A DNA stretch of 62,710 nt from Erysipelotrichaceae bacterium (GTDB taxonomy: Bacteria; Bacillota_I; Bacilli_A; Erysipelotrichales; Erysipelotrichaceae). Shown here piece by piece: positions 42,152 to 50,465 of this stretch; the first letter of the stretch is position 1, and each line of letters opens with the position of its first letter. The notes under the pieces were generated by a model that was not told the DNA's origin, did not search any database, and worked only from the letters and a program-made list of their open reading frames with translations. The position numbers and the translations under genes are program-made. Where the stretch lies: the NCBI GenBank assembly GCA_024684175.1, contig JAIKXJ010000038.1, forward strand, positions 1 to 62,710, read 5' to 3'.

Positions 42152-42847
42152 TCATTGACCAGCTGTCTGATCTTCGTTTTCCAGTTCTTTCTTGCTGCGT
42201 GTTTCATCCAGGTTCTTACCGTCGAACAGCACTCTGGTATCGTTGGCACGGGTATCATTGTTTCCGAAAACTTTCTTTAGGATCGCGAAGATCATCTTCA
42301 CGTCCGTCATAAAACTGATGTGTTCGATATACCAGATGTCATTATCGAACTGTTCTCCCCAGGTCCATGTCTTGGAATCCGACGGGATGATCCTGAAACA
42401 AGCCAGTCCCGGACGGACCAGGTGTCTCTGTTTATGCTTGGGATTATACAGTTTCAGATATTCCACCAGCAAAGGTCTCGGACCGATGATGCTCATGTCC
42501 CCTTTCAGGATATTGAACAGCTCCGGCAGTTCGTCCAAAGAAGTCCTGCGGATGAAGCGGCCGAATTTCGTCAGACGTTTCTCTTCCGGCAGCAGCTTGC
42601 CGCTCTTGTCTGTTTCGTTCGTCATGGAACGGAATTTATACATACAAAAGATCTTCTCATCTTTTCCGGGACGATATGACTTATAGACGGCCGGCCGGCC
42701 ATGGAAGACCCATTCCAGGACAGTGAGGATCACAAGGATCGGAGAAAGAACGATCAGTCCGATCAGACTCAAAGAAAAATCCAATGCTCTTTTGGCATAT
42801 CGGGCATAGAATGTTTTCGAAGGTTTCACAACAACGTTTTCTTCCAT
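42152..42847 (-). CDS. Short-form phosphoglycosyltransferase (PglC/WcaJ-C-terminal type)
   Basis: This is the second initiating enzyme of the locus. It is 231 aa from the ATG behind AGGTGGGG. It has one re-entrant helix (about 20-42, KRALDFSLSLIGLIVLSPIL), MYKFRSM, the Asp-Glu dyad in TSLDELPELF, SIIGPRPLLVEYL and RHLVRPGLACFRI. The charged C-terminus (about 195-231) goes beyond the family core. Such enzymes often use UDP-diNAcBac, UDP-QuiNAc or similar trideoxy sugars, which matches the PglF/PglE-like genes a few kilobases upstream. The link is inference. Confidence 0.9.
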   Translation of the reverse strand: MEENVVVKPSKTFYARYAKRALDFSLSLIGLIVLSPILVILTVLEWVFHGRPAVYKSYRPGKDEKIFCMYKFRSMTNETDKSGKLLPEEKRLTKFGRFIRRTSLDELPELFNILKGDMSIIGPRPLLVEYLKLYNPKHKQRHLVRPGLACFRIIPSDSKTWTWGEQFDNDIWYIEHISFMTDVKMIFAILKKVFGNNDTRANDTRVLFDGKNLDETRSKKELENEDQTAGQ

Positions 42848-42856
42848 CTTCCCCAC

Positions 42857-43465
42857 CTACACAATGATCATATCTTTTACATGGCAGAAACCGAAACCGG
42901 CATTCTTCGAAAATTCTTCATCGATCTCCCGATCGCCGAAATAAAGTATCTTCTTTGTATGAAGCTTCTCTTTTACCAGATCGGCCATATATGGATCCGG
43001 TTTATACGCTTGTTTCCCATAGTCACTGGAAACAAAGATGTCATCTTCCTTGAACCATTTCGCAAGTCCCAAGGCATCGATCTTTTTTCTTTGCAGCTGA
43101 CTGTTCCCATCCGTGATGATCACTTTCGGATAAGATCCAAACAGATCGAGCAGATCAGCGGTCCGCTGCCTCAGGTCCAGTTCGAACCGCGCATTCCTGA
43201 AAGCTTCAATGCATCTTTTCAACATCTCCCCGCTCAAGACAGCATCATTTTCTTCTTCATAGGCCAGCTGAAAGATGTTTGCCGAGCTTCCGTGGATGAG
43301 CCAGAGCCGGCAAAGAGTCCGATACATTTTTGCGGGGTCGCTTTCCGAAGACAAGACCTCACTGACCGGACGATAAGCCTGCCGTATGAAATCATATTCG
43401 TCATACAAAGTACCGTCCAGATCGAACGCCAGAGCTTCGAAAGACTTATTTATAAAAGACTTCAT
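42857..43465 (-). CDS. HAD-superfamily hydrolase
   Basis: The 202-aa protein has the phosphatase motif FDLDGTLYDE (14-23, Asp15 and Asp17), VIITDGNS as motif II, Lys in GKQAYKPDP, and LYFGDREIDEEF as motif IV. The cap lies between motifs I and II, so it is a subclass I enzyme. It is co-translated with the ATP-grasp gene (20-base overlap) and precedes the initiating transferase. Sugar-phosphate dephosphorylation is plausible; the substrate is unknown. Confidence 0.85.
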   Translation of the reverse strand: MKSFINKSFEALAFDLDGTLYDEYDFIRQAYRPVSEVLSSESDPAKMYRTLCRLWLIHGSSANIFQLAYEEENDAVLSGEMLKRCIEAFRNARFELDLRQRTADLLDLFGSYPKVIITDGNSQLQRKKIDALGLAKWFKEDDIFVSSDYGKQAYKPDPYMADLVKEKLHTKKILYFGDREIDEEFSKNAGFGFCHVKDMIIV

Positions 43466-44342
43466 TATAGTACCTGCTCATTTTCAAGCCATACTGGATC
43501 GGACACCTTGCCTCGACCTTCTTACCGTGAACGAAGATATCAACGATCAGCGGGAACCAGTTTTCTGTTGCCGCCATACCCAGCGTCGTACCGCCGCCGA
43601 GCCGCGGATTGATCTCCGTGAACTTCACGTCTCCGTTTTCATCCACGAAACACTGGATATTGACCGGTCCGGCAAAACGAAACACTTTGCAGATCGAACG
43701 GATGCCCTCTTCGATCCTATCGTTTCTTTCAACGATACCTTCCGTCGATTTGCCTTCTCTGACGGTCAGCCGGCGTCTGGGGACGATGTAGACGGGTTCT
43801 CCGTCAAGATCGCACAATACATCCGTCGTATATTCGATGCCGGAAAGCAGTTCCTGTGAGATCATGCCGTCCATGCATACGTTCTTGTCGTTGATCGAGA
43901 TGTCCTGTCCTCCGCGGCCGTTGCGCGGCTTGACCAGCGGATAAATGTTTTCCAGGCTCGTTTTCGGTGTCGGGATGCCGTTCTCCGCAAATCTCAGATA
44001 TGTGAGCCACTTATCCTCACAGATCTCGATCGTTTCCGGAGACGAAATGGAAACGGAAGTGCCGTTCTTCTTCAGTTCCGGGACCATCTGTGCCCATGCC
44101 AGCATGCCTTCATCCAAAGTCGGAACGACCAGATCGATCTTTTTTTCTCTGACGAGATCCGCCAGGAATTTTCTGCTGTCAGGATCACTGGCATAAGGAA
44201 CGGTGTAGAATTCATCACACAAATACTTGCCGAACGACTCACTGTTGGAATCCGTTCCGATGCAGGTGAATCCGGCTTTTTGTATATTTTTCATCGTGGC
44301 GGAAGAGACCAGACTTCCTGCTGCTTCGATCATTATTCTCAT
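43446..44342 (-). CDS. ATP-grasp ligase, carbamoyl-phosphate-synthase-like
   Basis: The 298-aa protein contains a preATP-grasp domain (IMIEAAGSLVSSATMKNI; DLVVPTLDEGMLAWA) and an ATP-grasp fold with PLVKPRNGRGGQDI, IEYTTDVLCDLDGEP and the metal site FTEINPRLGGGTTLGMAA. Such enzymes join a carboxylate to an amine or thiol using ATP. It is not a biotin or purine enzyme by context. Between an aminotransferase (upstream) and an initiating transferase (downstream), it may amidate an amino sugar or attach an amino acid. That is inference. Ribosome site GGAGA; own promoter at 44368-44396. Confidence 0.82.
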   Translation of the reverse strand: MRIMIEAAGSLVSSATMKNIQKAGFTCIGTDSNSESFGKYLCDEFYTVPYASDPDSRKFLADLVREKKIDLVVPTLDEGMLAWAQMVPELKKNGTSVSISSPETIEICEDKWLTYLRFAENGIPTPKTSLENIYPLVKPRNGRGGQDISINDKNVCMDGMISQELLSGIEYTTDVLCDLDGEPVYIVPRRRLTVREGKSTEGIVERNDRIEEGIRSICKVFRFAGPVNIQCFVDENGDVKFTEINPRLGGGTTLGMAATENWFPLIVDIFVHGKKVEARCPIQYGLKMSRYYNEVFYK

Positions 44343-44367
44343 TTCTTTGTTCTCCGATATCTATCCT

Positions 44368-44396
44368 ATTTTAACATCAATGAAACATATAGTAAA
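44368..44396 (-). promoter_or_regulatory. Promoter of the ATP-grasp-HAD-transferase unit
   Basis: TTTACT (44391-44396) and TAAAAT (44368-44373) are 17 bases apart, with a TG extension (TGTTAAAAT). The nine-base extended -10 is the same as that before rfbB. Confidence 0.6.
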
Positions 44397-44427
44397 ACCT
44401 GCCCAAACGATCCCGGACAAAAGAAAA

Positions 44428-44452
44428 CGGCGAGGTGCTTCGGACATCGCCG
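44428..44452 (-). terminator. Terminator after the PglE-like gene
   Basis: CGGCGA and TCGCCG pair around a 13-base loop. On the minus strand TTTTCTTTTG follows. It lies 22 bases after the stop codon and separates the 51464-44474 genes from the next promoter. Confidence 0.75.
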
Positions 44453-44473
44453 CTGTCTCACGATAAGTTTGGT

Positions 44474-45751
44474 TCATTCAAAACATTCACGGATGACAGC
44501 GATAACGCTATCCTGTTCTTCCGCCGTCATCTTGATATCGGTCGGCAGACATAATCCTCTGTTAAAGATATCCATGCCGACATCTTTTGCCTTGCCAAGA
44601 TCGATATAAGCATTGGACTGGCCTCTGCCGTTTCCGTTGGTTGTGACGAATTTGTTGGTCCGATAGATCGGCTGGGCATGCATAGGTTTCCAGATCGGAC
44701 GGCCTTCCATATTGCATTCTTCCAGTTTTTGAAGGATCTCCGTAGGACAGGACTTGCCTTTCTCATGGATATACAAAGCCTTGTGATCGTCGCGGACCTG
44801 CTTACACATAGCGTCCTCATCGATGATCAGACAGCTCAGCCAGAAATTCGGGATCGACTTTTCCGCATCGTAGGGATTCATTTGGACAGGAAGTCCTATA
44901 AAGCCTTCCTTGTATCGGTTATAGATCTCCGTTTTTCTTCTGATATGCTCATCCAAATACGGCAGCTGGCCGCGGATGACACCGGCAACGATGTTGGACA
45001 TGCGGTAGTTGTAACCGACTTCCTCATGCTGGTACCAGAAGGCATTCTCCCTGGATTGGGTAGACCACTTCCTGACCTTGTCGGCATCTTCTTTGGAATC
45101 CGTCAGGAACATACCGCCGGCCGATCCGGTGATGATCTTGTTGCCGTTGAAAGAGATGCAATTGTAATCACCTAAGGTGCCGGTCTCGACCCACTGTCCG
45201 TTGAGTTTATATTTAGCACCGAATGACTCACAGGCGTCTTCGATGATGAGGATCCCGTGTTCATCACAGATCTTCTTGATCTCTTCGACTTTGCCCGGTG
45301 TGCCGTACAGGTGAACCATGACGAAGAGTTTAACATCCGGATAAAGCTCGATGGCTTTCTTCAGAGCTTCCGGATCGGTGTTCCAGGTGTCGTATTCGGT
45401 ATCTAAGAAGATCGCTTCACCGTCTTCATAAGCGATCGGATTGATCGACGCATCAAAGGTCATGTCCGAAGCAAAGACGCGATGTCCGGCCAAAGTCCCT
45501 TCATTAGGTCTGGCCTGACCGTAAAGCTTTTCTCCCGCCAGTTTGGTCGCCAGGTGAAGTGCGGAAGTACCGCAGCTCAATCCGACGGCATATTTACAGC
45601 CGATATATTCGGCAACGATCCGTTCGGATTCGTCGATGTTTTTCCCTACTGTGGTGACCCAGTTGGTGTCAAAGGCTTCTTTGATAAACTTTTCTTCTTC
45701 GCCGTGCATCGTGGCCGTGGCTAAAAAGATCCTTTTTTCTGCGCGTTTCAT
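44474..45751 (-). CDS. DegT-family aminotransferase, PglE-like (UDP-4-keto-6-deoxy-HexNAc)
   Basis: The 425-aa PLP enzyme has LSCGTSALHLATKLA, MVHLYGTPGKVEEI, IIEDACESFGAKY and the PLP lysine in ISFNGNKIITGSAGGM (Lys205). Next to the membrane-bound UDP-GlcNAc 4,6-dehydratase it should add an amino group at C4, giving UDP-4-amino-4,6-dideoxy-N-acetylhexosamine. This corresponds to PglF-PglE in Campylobacter. No PglD-type acetyltransferase is present, but a formyltransferase lies upstream. It is three bases from the dehydratase. Confidence 0.9.
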   Translation of the reverse strand: MKRAEKRIFLATATMHGEEEKFIKEAFDTNWVTTVGKNIDESERIVAEYIGCKYAVGLSCGTSALHLATKLAGEKLYGQARPNEGTLAGHRVFASDMTFDASINPIAYEDGEAIFLDTEYDTWNTDPEALKKAIELYPDVKLFVMVHLYGTPGKVEEIKKICDEHGILIIEDACESFGAKYKLNGQWVETGTLGDYNCISFNGNKIITGSAGGMFLTDSKEDADKVRKWSTQSRENAFWYQHEEVGYNYRMSNIVAGVIRGQLPYLDEHIRRKTEIYNRYKEGFIGLPVQMNPYDAEKSIPNFWLSCLIIDEDAMCKQVRDDHKALYIHEKGKSCPTEILQKLEECNMEGRPIWKPMHAQPIYRTNKFVTTNGNGRGQSNAYIDLGKAKDVGMDIFNRGLCLPTDIKMTAEEQDSVIAVIRECFE

Positions 45752-45754
45752 ATG

Positions 45755-47692
45755 CTAATCCTCTTTTCTCTTATAGGTCGGAACGACTTTCTCGACCAGC
45801 TCAAATATATGATCATCATTATTGCTCGATACGATATACAGTTCTTTCAGCTGCTTTAAGAAAGTATCTTCATCGATACCCAGCGGTTTGCCGACGAAGA
45901 TCAGATCATTGTCGGTAGTCTGATTGCCTTCGGCAGCCATCAGTTTCTCTTCATATAACTTTTCGCCCGGTCTTAAACCGGTATAGACGATCTTGATGTC
46001 TTCGTCCGGTCTGAATCCGGACAGCTTGATCAGATTCCTGGCCAAAGTGTCGATCTTGACTGGCTCACCCATATCCAGGATGAAGATCTCTCCGCCTTTG
46101 GCATAAACGCCCGCCTGTAAAACGAGCGATACGGCTTCCGGTATGGTCATGAAATAGCGGATGATGTCCGGGTGGGTGACCGTGACCGGACCACCGGCTT
46201 CGATCTGCTTCTTGAATAACGGGATGACCGAACCGTTGGAACCCAATACATTGCCGAATCTTACGGCAACGAATTCCGTCTTTCCCTGCAGTTCCTTCAC
46301 ACTGACTTCCGAGAAGCAGTCTTCGACAATGGAAAGCTTGTCAGTTGCCTTGTTCTTGATCAGCTTATCGAAGGTCTGGATGACCATCTCGCACATCCGC
46401 TTGGATGCCCCCATGATGTTGGTCGGGTTGACCGCCTTGTCGGTAGAGATCAGAACGAAACGTCTGACATCGTATTTGACGGCTGCATAAGCGACTTTGA
46501 AGGTTCCGATCGTATTGTTTTTGATCGCTTCGTTCGGAGAAGCTTCCATGAGCGGCACATGTTTATGTGCTGCCGCATGATAGACGATGTCCGGATGGTA
46601 AATCGAGAAGACATGATCCACCCTCTTGGAGTCTCTGACGGAACCGATCATGACTTCAAGACGAAGGTCCGGATAGTCCCGTTTCAGTTCCTGCTGGATA
46701 TCATAAGCGTTGTTCTCATAGATATCGAAGATGATCAAGCGCTTCGGCGAATGTTTGGCGATCTGCCGGCAAAGTTCGGAGCCGATCGATCCGCCGCCGC
46801 CGGTGACCAGGATGACCTTGCCGTTGATGAAATCGAAGATCTCATCATTGTTGACCTTGACGACATCTCTGCCCAGCAGGTCCTCGATCGCAACGTTTTT
46901 CATCATGTTGACTGAGACATCACCGTTGACGATCTGCTGGATGCCCGGAAGGACTTTGATCTCACAGTCGGTCTCCCTGCAGATATTCAGGATATCTCTT
47001 CGCTGCGCCGCCGAAGCAGACGGTATGGCAAAATAGATCTCATTGATGTTGTATTTCTCGACGTTCTTGAGGATATCGTCTCTTCCGCCGACGACCGGGA
47101 CACCTTCGACATATCTGCCGTATTTGTTCGTATTGTCGTCGATGATGCAGACGACACGGGAATTGGATTCCATGTTCTTGTTGACATCCCGTAAGATCGT
47201 CATGCCGGCATCTCCCGCTCCGATCAGCATGACCTGGGTCGCATTCTTGTTGTTTCGCTGCTGACGTTTCAGCATCAGGAACAGACGATAAGAGAAACGG
47301 ACGATCGCCGCGCAGATCACCTGCATCAGAATACCGATCACGTGATAGGACAGCGGCATCCTGGCCCCGAAGATCCTGGTGATGATATAATTCAAGGCAC
47401 CGCAGATGAAATTGGAAATGATGATATTGGTAAGTTCGCTGTAGGAAGCAAAACGCCAGATGCTCCGGTACAGTTTGAAGAACCAGTAGATCACGATGCA
47501 CATCAGCGCAAATGGGACGATCATCTTGTAATAGACTCTGAGATAAGCGATCGGAATACTCTGGAAACGGAAATCGAATCTCAGCCATAAGCCGAAGAAA
47601 TAAGAAAAAGCGATCGTCACAAAGTCATACATCATCAGTATGAAGGCGATCACTTGCCAATGCTCAATATAAAAAGCACGAGTTTTACTCAT
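45755..47692 (-). CDS. Membrane-bound UDP-GlcNAc 4,6-dehydratase, CapD/PglF-like
   Basis: The 645-aa protein has four N-terminal membrane helices (about 15-130), a first Rossmann domain (VMLIGAGDAGMTILRDV near 155) and the catalytic SDR domain (VILVTGGGGSIGSELCRQI near 290; HAAAHKHVPLMEASPNEA; LISTDKAVNPTNIMGASKR). The Met replacing Tyr in the last motif is the rule for PglF/FlaA1-type 4,6-dehydratases of this subgroup. It provides the 4-keto sugar for the adjacent aminotransferase. The start lacks a well-spaced ribosome site, and a TAAAAT box ends six bases before the ATG. Confidence 0.93.
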   Translation of the reverse strand: MSKTRAFYIEHWQVIAFILMMYDFVTIAFSYFFGLWLRFDFRFQSIPIAYLRVYYKMIVPFALMCIVIYWFFKLYRSIWRFASYSELTNIIISNFICGALNYIITRIFGARMPLSYHVIGILMQVICAAIVRFSYRLFLMLKRQQRNNKNATQVMLIGAGDAGMTILRDVNKNMESNSRVVCIIDDNTNKYGRYVEGVPVVGGRDDILKNVEKYNINEIYFAIPSASAAQRRDILNICRETDCEIKVLPGIQQIVNGDVSVNMMKNVAIEDLLGRDVVKVNNDEIFDFINGKVILVTGGGGSIGSELCRQIAKHSPKRLIIFDIYENNAYDIQQELKRDYPDLRLEVMIGSVRDSKRVDHVFSIYHPDIVYHAAAHKHVPLMEASPNEAIKNNTIGTFKVAYAAVKYDVRRFVLISTDKAVNPTNIMGASKRMCEMVIQTFDKLIKNKATDKLSIVEDCFSEVSVKELQGKTEFVAVRFGNVLGSNGSVIPLFKKQIEAGGPVTVTHPDIIRYFMTIPEAVSLVLQAGVYAKGGEIFILDMGEPVKIDTLARNLIKLSGFRPDEDIKIVYTGLRPGEKLYEEKLMAAEGNQTTDNDLIFVGKPLGIDEDTFLKQLKELYIVSSNNDDHIFELVEKVVPTYKRKED

Positions 47693-47698
47693 GCCTTT

Positions 47699-47704
47699 AT
47701 TTTA
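47699..47704 (-). promoter_or_regulatory. -10-like box directly before the PglF-like start codon
   Basis: TAAAAT on the minus strand, preceded by TGTTG, lies six bases before the ATG at 47692 in a 38-base intergenic gap. It could start a leaderless transcript. AT-rich chance matches are possible. Confidence 0.25.
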
Positions 47705-47730
47705 CAACAGATATTTATATATTCCTACCT

Positions 47731-48504
47731 TTAAAACAGAGCCGTCGTATCCTGATCGACCAGGGAGTCCAGGATCTGCTTGTCAACCAGGGTATATTTC
47801 TTTCCGTTCTTTTCGATATACGCGCCGTCATACGGCGGGAACCAGAACGCTCTGACTTTGACATCAAGATCTTCCGATGTCAAGTCTTCTTCCGTGATCT
47901 TCTTCATCTCATTCATCTGATCGCGAGAGATGTAAGTCCCCTTGGAGTTGTCAAGATCCAGCGTTTCCAGTCTTCCCTTCTCTTTGACTTCAAGGATGAT
48001 CTGCTTATACAATTTCACCAGTTCATCCTGCGTGACTTTTTCCAAAGATTGAGCAGTCGCCGTTTTATAGTCGAAATCAAATTTATTGACCCGGATGATC
48101 TTGCCGGTATCGATCGTCTCATCGACATAATGGGCAGTGACCCCCCATTCAGGCAGCTTCTTCAAGATCGCGATATTATAACCGGCGCAGCCCTTCCAGT
48201 CCGGAAGGATCGCCGGATGGAAGTTGATGCATCCGTAATTCGGTCCTTCGATCAAAGGCTTGCGGATCCTCTTCCAGTAAAGATAAGAAACGACCAGGTC
48301 GATCTCACCGGGATGAGAACTCACATATTCTTCCGCTTCTTTCATCGAGATGACCGGGATTCCTTTCTCTCTGGCCGCTTTGGCAGTCGGGGAATTCTCG
48401 AACTGGGAATCCGTGCAGACAGCTTTGACTTCGATGCCTTGTTCGAGCGTCCAGTTCAACAATTCGACGCTTTGTTTCTTTCTGCCCATATAGATCATTT
48501 TCAT
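47731..48504 (-). CDS. Sugar N-formyltransferase (formyl-THF-dependent)
   Basis: Start set at the ATG at 48504, nine bases behind GGAGG; an earlier in-frame ATG touches that site. The 257-aa enzyme has the formyltransferase catalytic triad Asn94-His96-Asp133 (CINFHPAILPDWKG, DETIDTGKII). It lacks the tRNA-binding C-terminal domain of methionyl-tRNA formyltransferase. Similar enzymes formylate the 3- or 4-amino group of dTDP- or UDP-amino sugars. Directly before the PglF/PglE-like genes, the expected product is a UDP-4-formamido sugar. The dTDP-3-amino sugar made elsewhere in the locus is the alternative substrate. Confidence 0.87.
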   Translation of the reverse strand: MKMIYMGRKKQSVELLNWTLEQGIEVKAVCTDSQFENSPTAKAAREKGIPVISMKEAEEYVSSHPGEIDLVVSYLYWKRIRKPLIEGPNYGCINFHPAILPDWKGCAGYNIAILKKLPEWGVTAHYVDETIDTGKIIRVNKFDFDYKTATAQSLEKVTQDELVKLYKQIILEVKEKGRLETLDLDNSKGTYISRDQMNEMKKITEEDLTSEDLDVKVRAFWFPPYDGAYIEKNGKKYTLVDKQILDSLVDQDTTALF

Positions 48505-48519
48505 AAAGATCATCCTCCT

Positions 48520-49242
48520 CTATAAACGCATGCCGCCGTTGACATCGATCACCGTTCCGGTGATATAGGAAGCCTCATCCGAAGACAAGAACGCGACGAC
48601 GTTCGCGATCTCCTCCGGTTCACCGAGCCGTTTCAGCATGGTCTGCGAAGCAAACTTCTCCAGCAGATCCTCCCGGACCGTCTTTACCATATCCGTCAGG
48701 ATATAGCCCGGGGCAATGGCATTGACTCTGACCTGAGCCCCTTTCCTGGAAAACTCCTTGGCAAAAGACTTGCACATGCCGATGATACCGGCTTTCGATG
48801 CCGCATAATTGGCTTGACCGATGTTTCCTTGTTCGCCGACGATCGATGAGATCGCGACGATGGACCCCTTCCCCTGTCCTTCCATCTGCGGACCGAAGAT
48901 CCGGATCATATTGAAGACACCTTTTAAGTTCGTATCGATGACTCTGTCAAAATCCTCATCGGACATCTTGGCGGTCATCTTATCAGCTGTGATGCCGGCA
49001 TTGCATACCAAGACGTCGACTCTTCCGTGCTCTTTCATTACTGCATCAAAAACGTTCTGACAGGAATCCTTATCCGTCACATCCAGCTGAAGATAGCGGA
49101 TCTTGTCATCATAATAATCCGCTTTGCTTCGTGAACAGGCATAAACGAGAGCTCCTTCTTCTGCCATCTTGACCGCCGTCTGCTTCCCGATGCCCTTGGA
49201 AGCACCGGTGATCACGGCCACCTTATCCTTCAGCAAATTCAT
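48520..49242 (-). CDS. FabG-like 3-oxoacyl reductase (SDR)
   Basis: The 240-aa SDR has GASKGIGK (13-20), VCNAGITADKM, AISSIVGEQGNIGQANYAASK (Ser, Tyr-x3-Lys) and VNAIAPGYILTDM, closely matching FabG and acetoacetyl-CoA reductase (PhaB). It overlaps the thiolase by 20 bases, which implies coupled translation and a shared pathway: acetoacetyl-CoA made by the thiolase would be reduced to 3-hydroxybutyryl-CoA. Within a sugar-nucleotide cluster, the product may be an acyl donor for amino-sugar N-acylation. An ordinary fatty-acid role is less likely because no ACP or fab genes are near. Confidence 0.9.
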   Translation of the reverse strand: MNLLKDKVAVITGASKGIGKQTAVKMAEEGALVYACSRSKADYYDDKIRYLQLDVTDKDSCQNVFDAVMKEHGRVDVLVCNAGITADKMTAKMSDEDFDRVIDTNLKGVFNMIRIFGPQMEGQGKGSIVAISSIVGEQGNIGQANYAASKAGIIGMCKSFAKEFSRKGAQVRVNAIAPGYILTDMVKTVREDLLEKFASQTMLKRLGEPEEIANVVAFLSSDEASYITGTVIDVNGGMRL

Positions 49243-50455
49243 CTTTACCGACTCCTTTCAGAAGCAAAGCCGCTCCCATTCCTCCGCCGATGCATAAGGA
49301 AGCGATACCGTAGCGGATCGAAGCGTTGCGCATCATCTCATGGACCAGTGTCGTCGTGATCCTGGCACCGGTCATACCCAGCGGATGCCCGAGACCGAGG
49401 CCGGAACCGTAACGGTTGCAGCGGTCTGTGATATAGTCCTCATCGACACCGAATTCTTCTTCCAGAAGCTTCATGCAGCCTAGGACCTGTGCCGCAAAAG
49501 CTTCATTGATCTCAAAATAGTCGATCGTTTTGAATTCCAGACCTGTTTTTTGCAGCAGGCCTTTGATCGCATAATAAGGACCCAGGCCCATATATTGCGG
49601 ATCACAGCCGACGACATAATGATCCTCGATCTGCGCCAGCGGAGAGATCTGATTCCTGCGGCAGTAAGACTCCGATGCGATCAAAAGGAAAGAAGCGCCG
49701 TCATTGATGCCGGATGTATTGGCAGCCGTCAGAGTGCCGGTCTCATTCTTGATGAACGTCGGCTTCAAGATCGACATCTTCTCTCTTGTTGATTCACGGT
49801 TAGGAAATTCGTCCGTATCAAAAACGAACTGTCTGCCCTTGTAATCCTTCAGATCCAAAGGAATGATCTCTTGTCTGAAGACGCCGTCATCGATCGCTTT
49901 GATCGATCTTTGTTGAGACATATAGGCATAATCGTCTTGTGCTTCTCTGCTGATCTGATATTTCGCAGCGATGTTTTCTGCAGTGATGCCCATATGAACA
50001 CCGCTGAAGGAATCCGTCAGTCCGTCCGAGACCATCAGATCGGTCATTTCGAAATTGCCGAACTTCTTGCCCAATCTTAAAAACGTGTTGGTCGCATAAG
50101 GGATGTTGGACATGAACTCCACGCCGCCGGTCAGGATTAGATCCTTGCCGCATTCGATCTCGTTGCAGGCATTGATGATCGCCTGCATGCCTGAACCGCA
50201 GACCATATTGACGCTGTAGGCAGGGACCTTTTCATCGATCCCTGCGCGGATCGCAATGGCTCTCGCCAGACCCTGTCCCATGCCGGCAGAGATGACGTTG
50301 CCGATGATGACCTGTTCCACGTCGTCCAGCCATTCTTTTTTAAAACCTTTGGTGATGATCTGAGCGGAAGCTTCCAACGGATCTTTCTCATAGAGGGATC
50401 CGAGGAATTTACCGATCGCTGATCGTTTGGCTTCTATGATGTATTTTCTTGTCAT
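49223..50455 (-). CDS. Thiolase (acetyl-CoA acetyltransferase type)
   Basis: A 410-aa thiolase with all three catalytic parts: nucleophile Cys86 in VNMVCGSGM, the NEAFA and GHPLGMTGAR segments with His, and the C-terminal Cys in SLCIGGGMGAA. The length is typical (390-410). Biosynthetic thiolases join two acetyl-CoA to acetoacetyl-CoA. Here it is placed between a glycosyltransferase and a FabG-like reductase in an amino-sugar unit, which is not the usual setting of a butyrate or PHB operon. No crotonase or acyl-CoA dehydrogenase is nearby. Its start has AAGGAAAC as ribosome site. Confidence 0.93.
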   Translation of the reverse strand: MTRKYIIEAKRSAIGKFLGSLYEKDPLEASAQIITKGFKKEWLDDVEQVIIGNVISAGMGQGLARAIAIRAGIDEKVPAYSVNMVCGSGMQAIINACNEIECGKDLILTGGVEFMSNIPYATNTFLRLGKKFGNFEMTDLMVSDGLTDSFSGVHMGITAENIAAKYQISREAQDDYAYMSQQRSIKAIDDGVFRQEIIPLDLKDYKGRQFVFDTDEFPNRESTREKMSILKPTFIKNETGTLTAANTSGINDGASFLLIASESYCRRNQISPLAQIEDHYVVGCDPQYMGLGPYYAIKGLLQKTGLEFKTIDYFEINEAFAAQVLGCMKLLEEEFGVDEDYITDRCNRYGSGLGLGHPLGMTGARITTTLVHEMMRNASIRYGIASLCIGGGMGAALLLKGVGKDEFAEG

Positions 50456-50465
50456 TTTGTTTCCT

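Noticed and set aside
42701..43612. 303-codon plus-strand frame across the HAD and transferase genes
   Set aside because: It runs opposite three well-supported genes, has no motif, and its start lacks a ribosome site.
47731..48504. Methionyl-tRNA formyltransferase (fmt) assignment
   Set aside because: The protein lacks the C-terminal tRNA-binding domain, is too short, and sits among amino-sugar genes, so a sugar formyltransferase is preferred.
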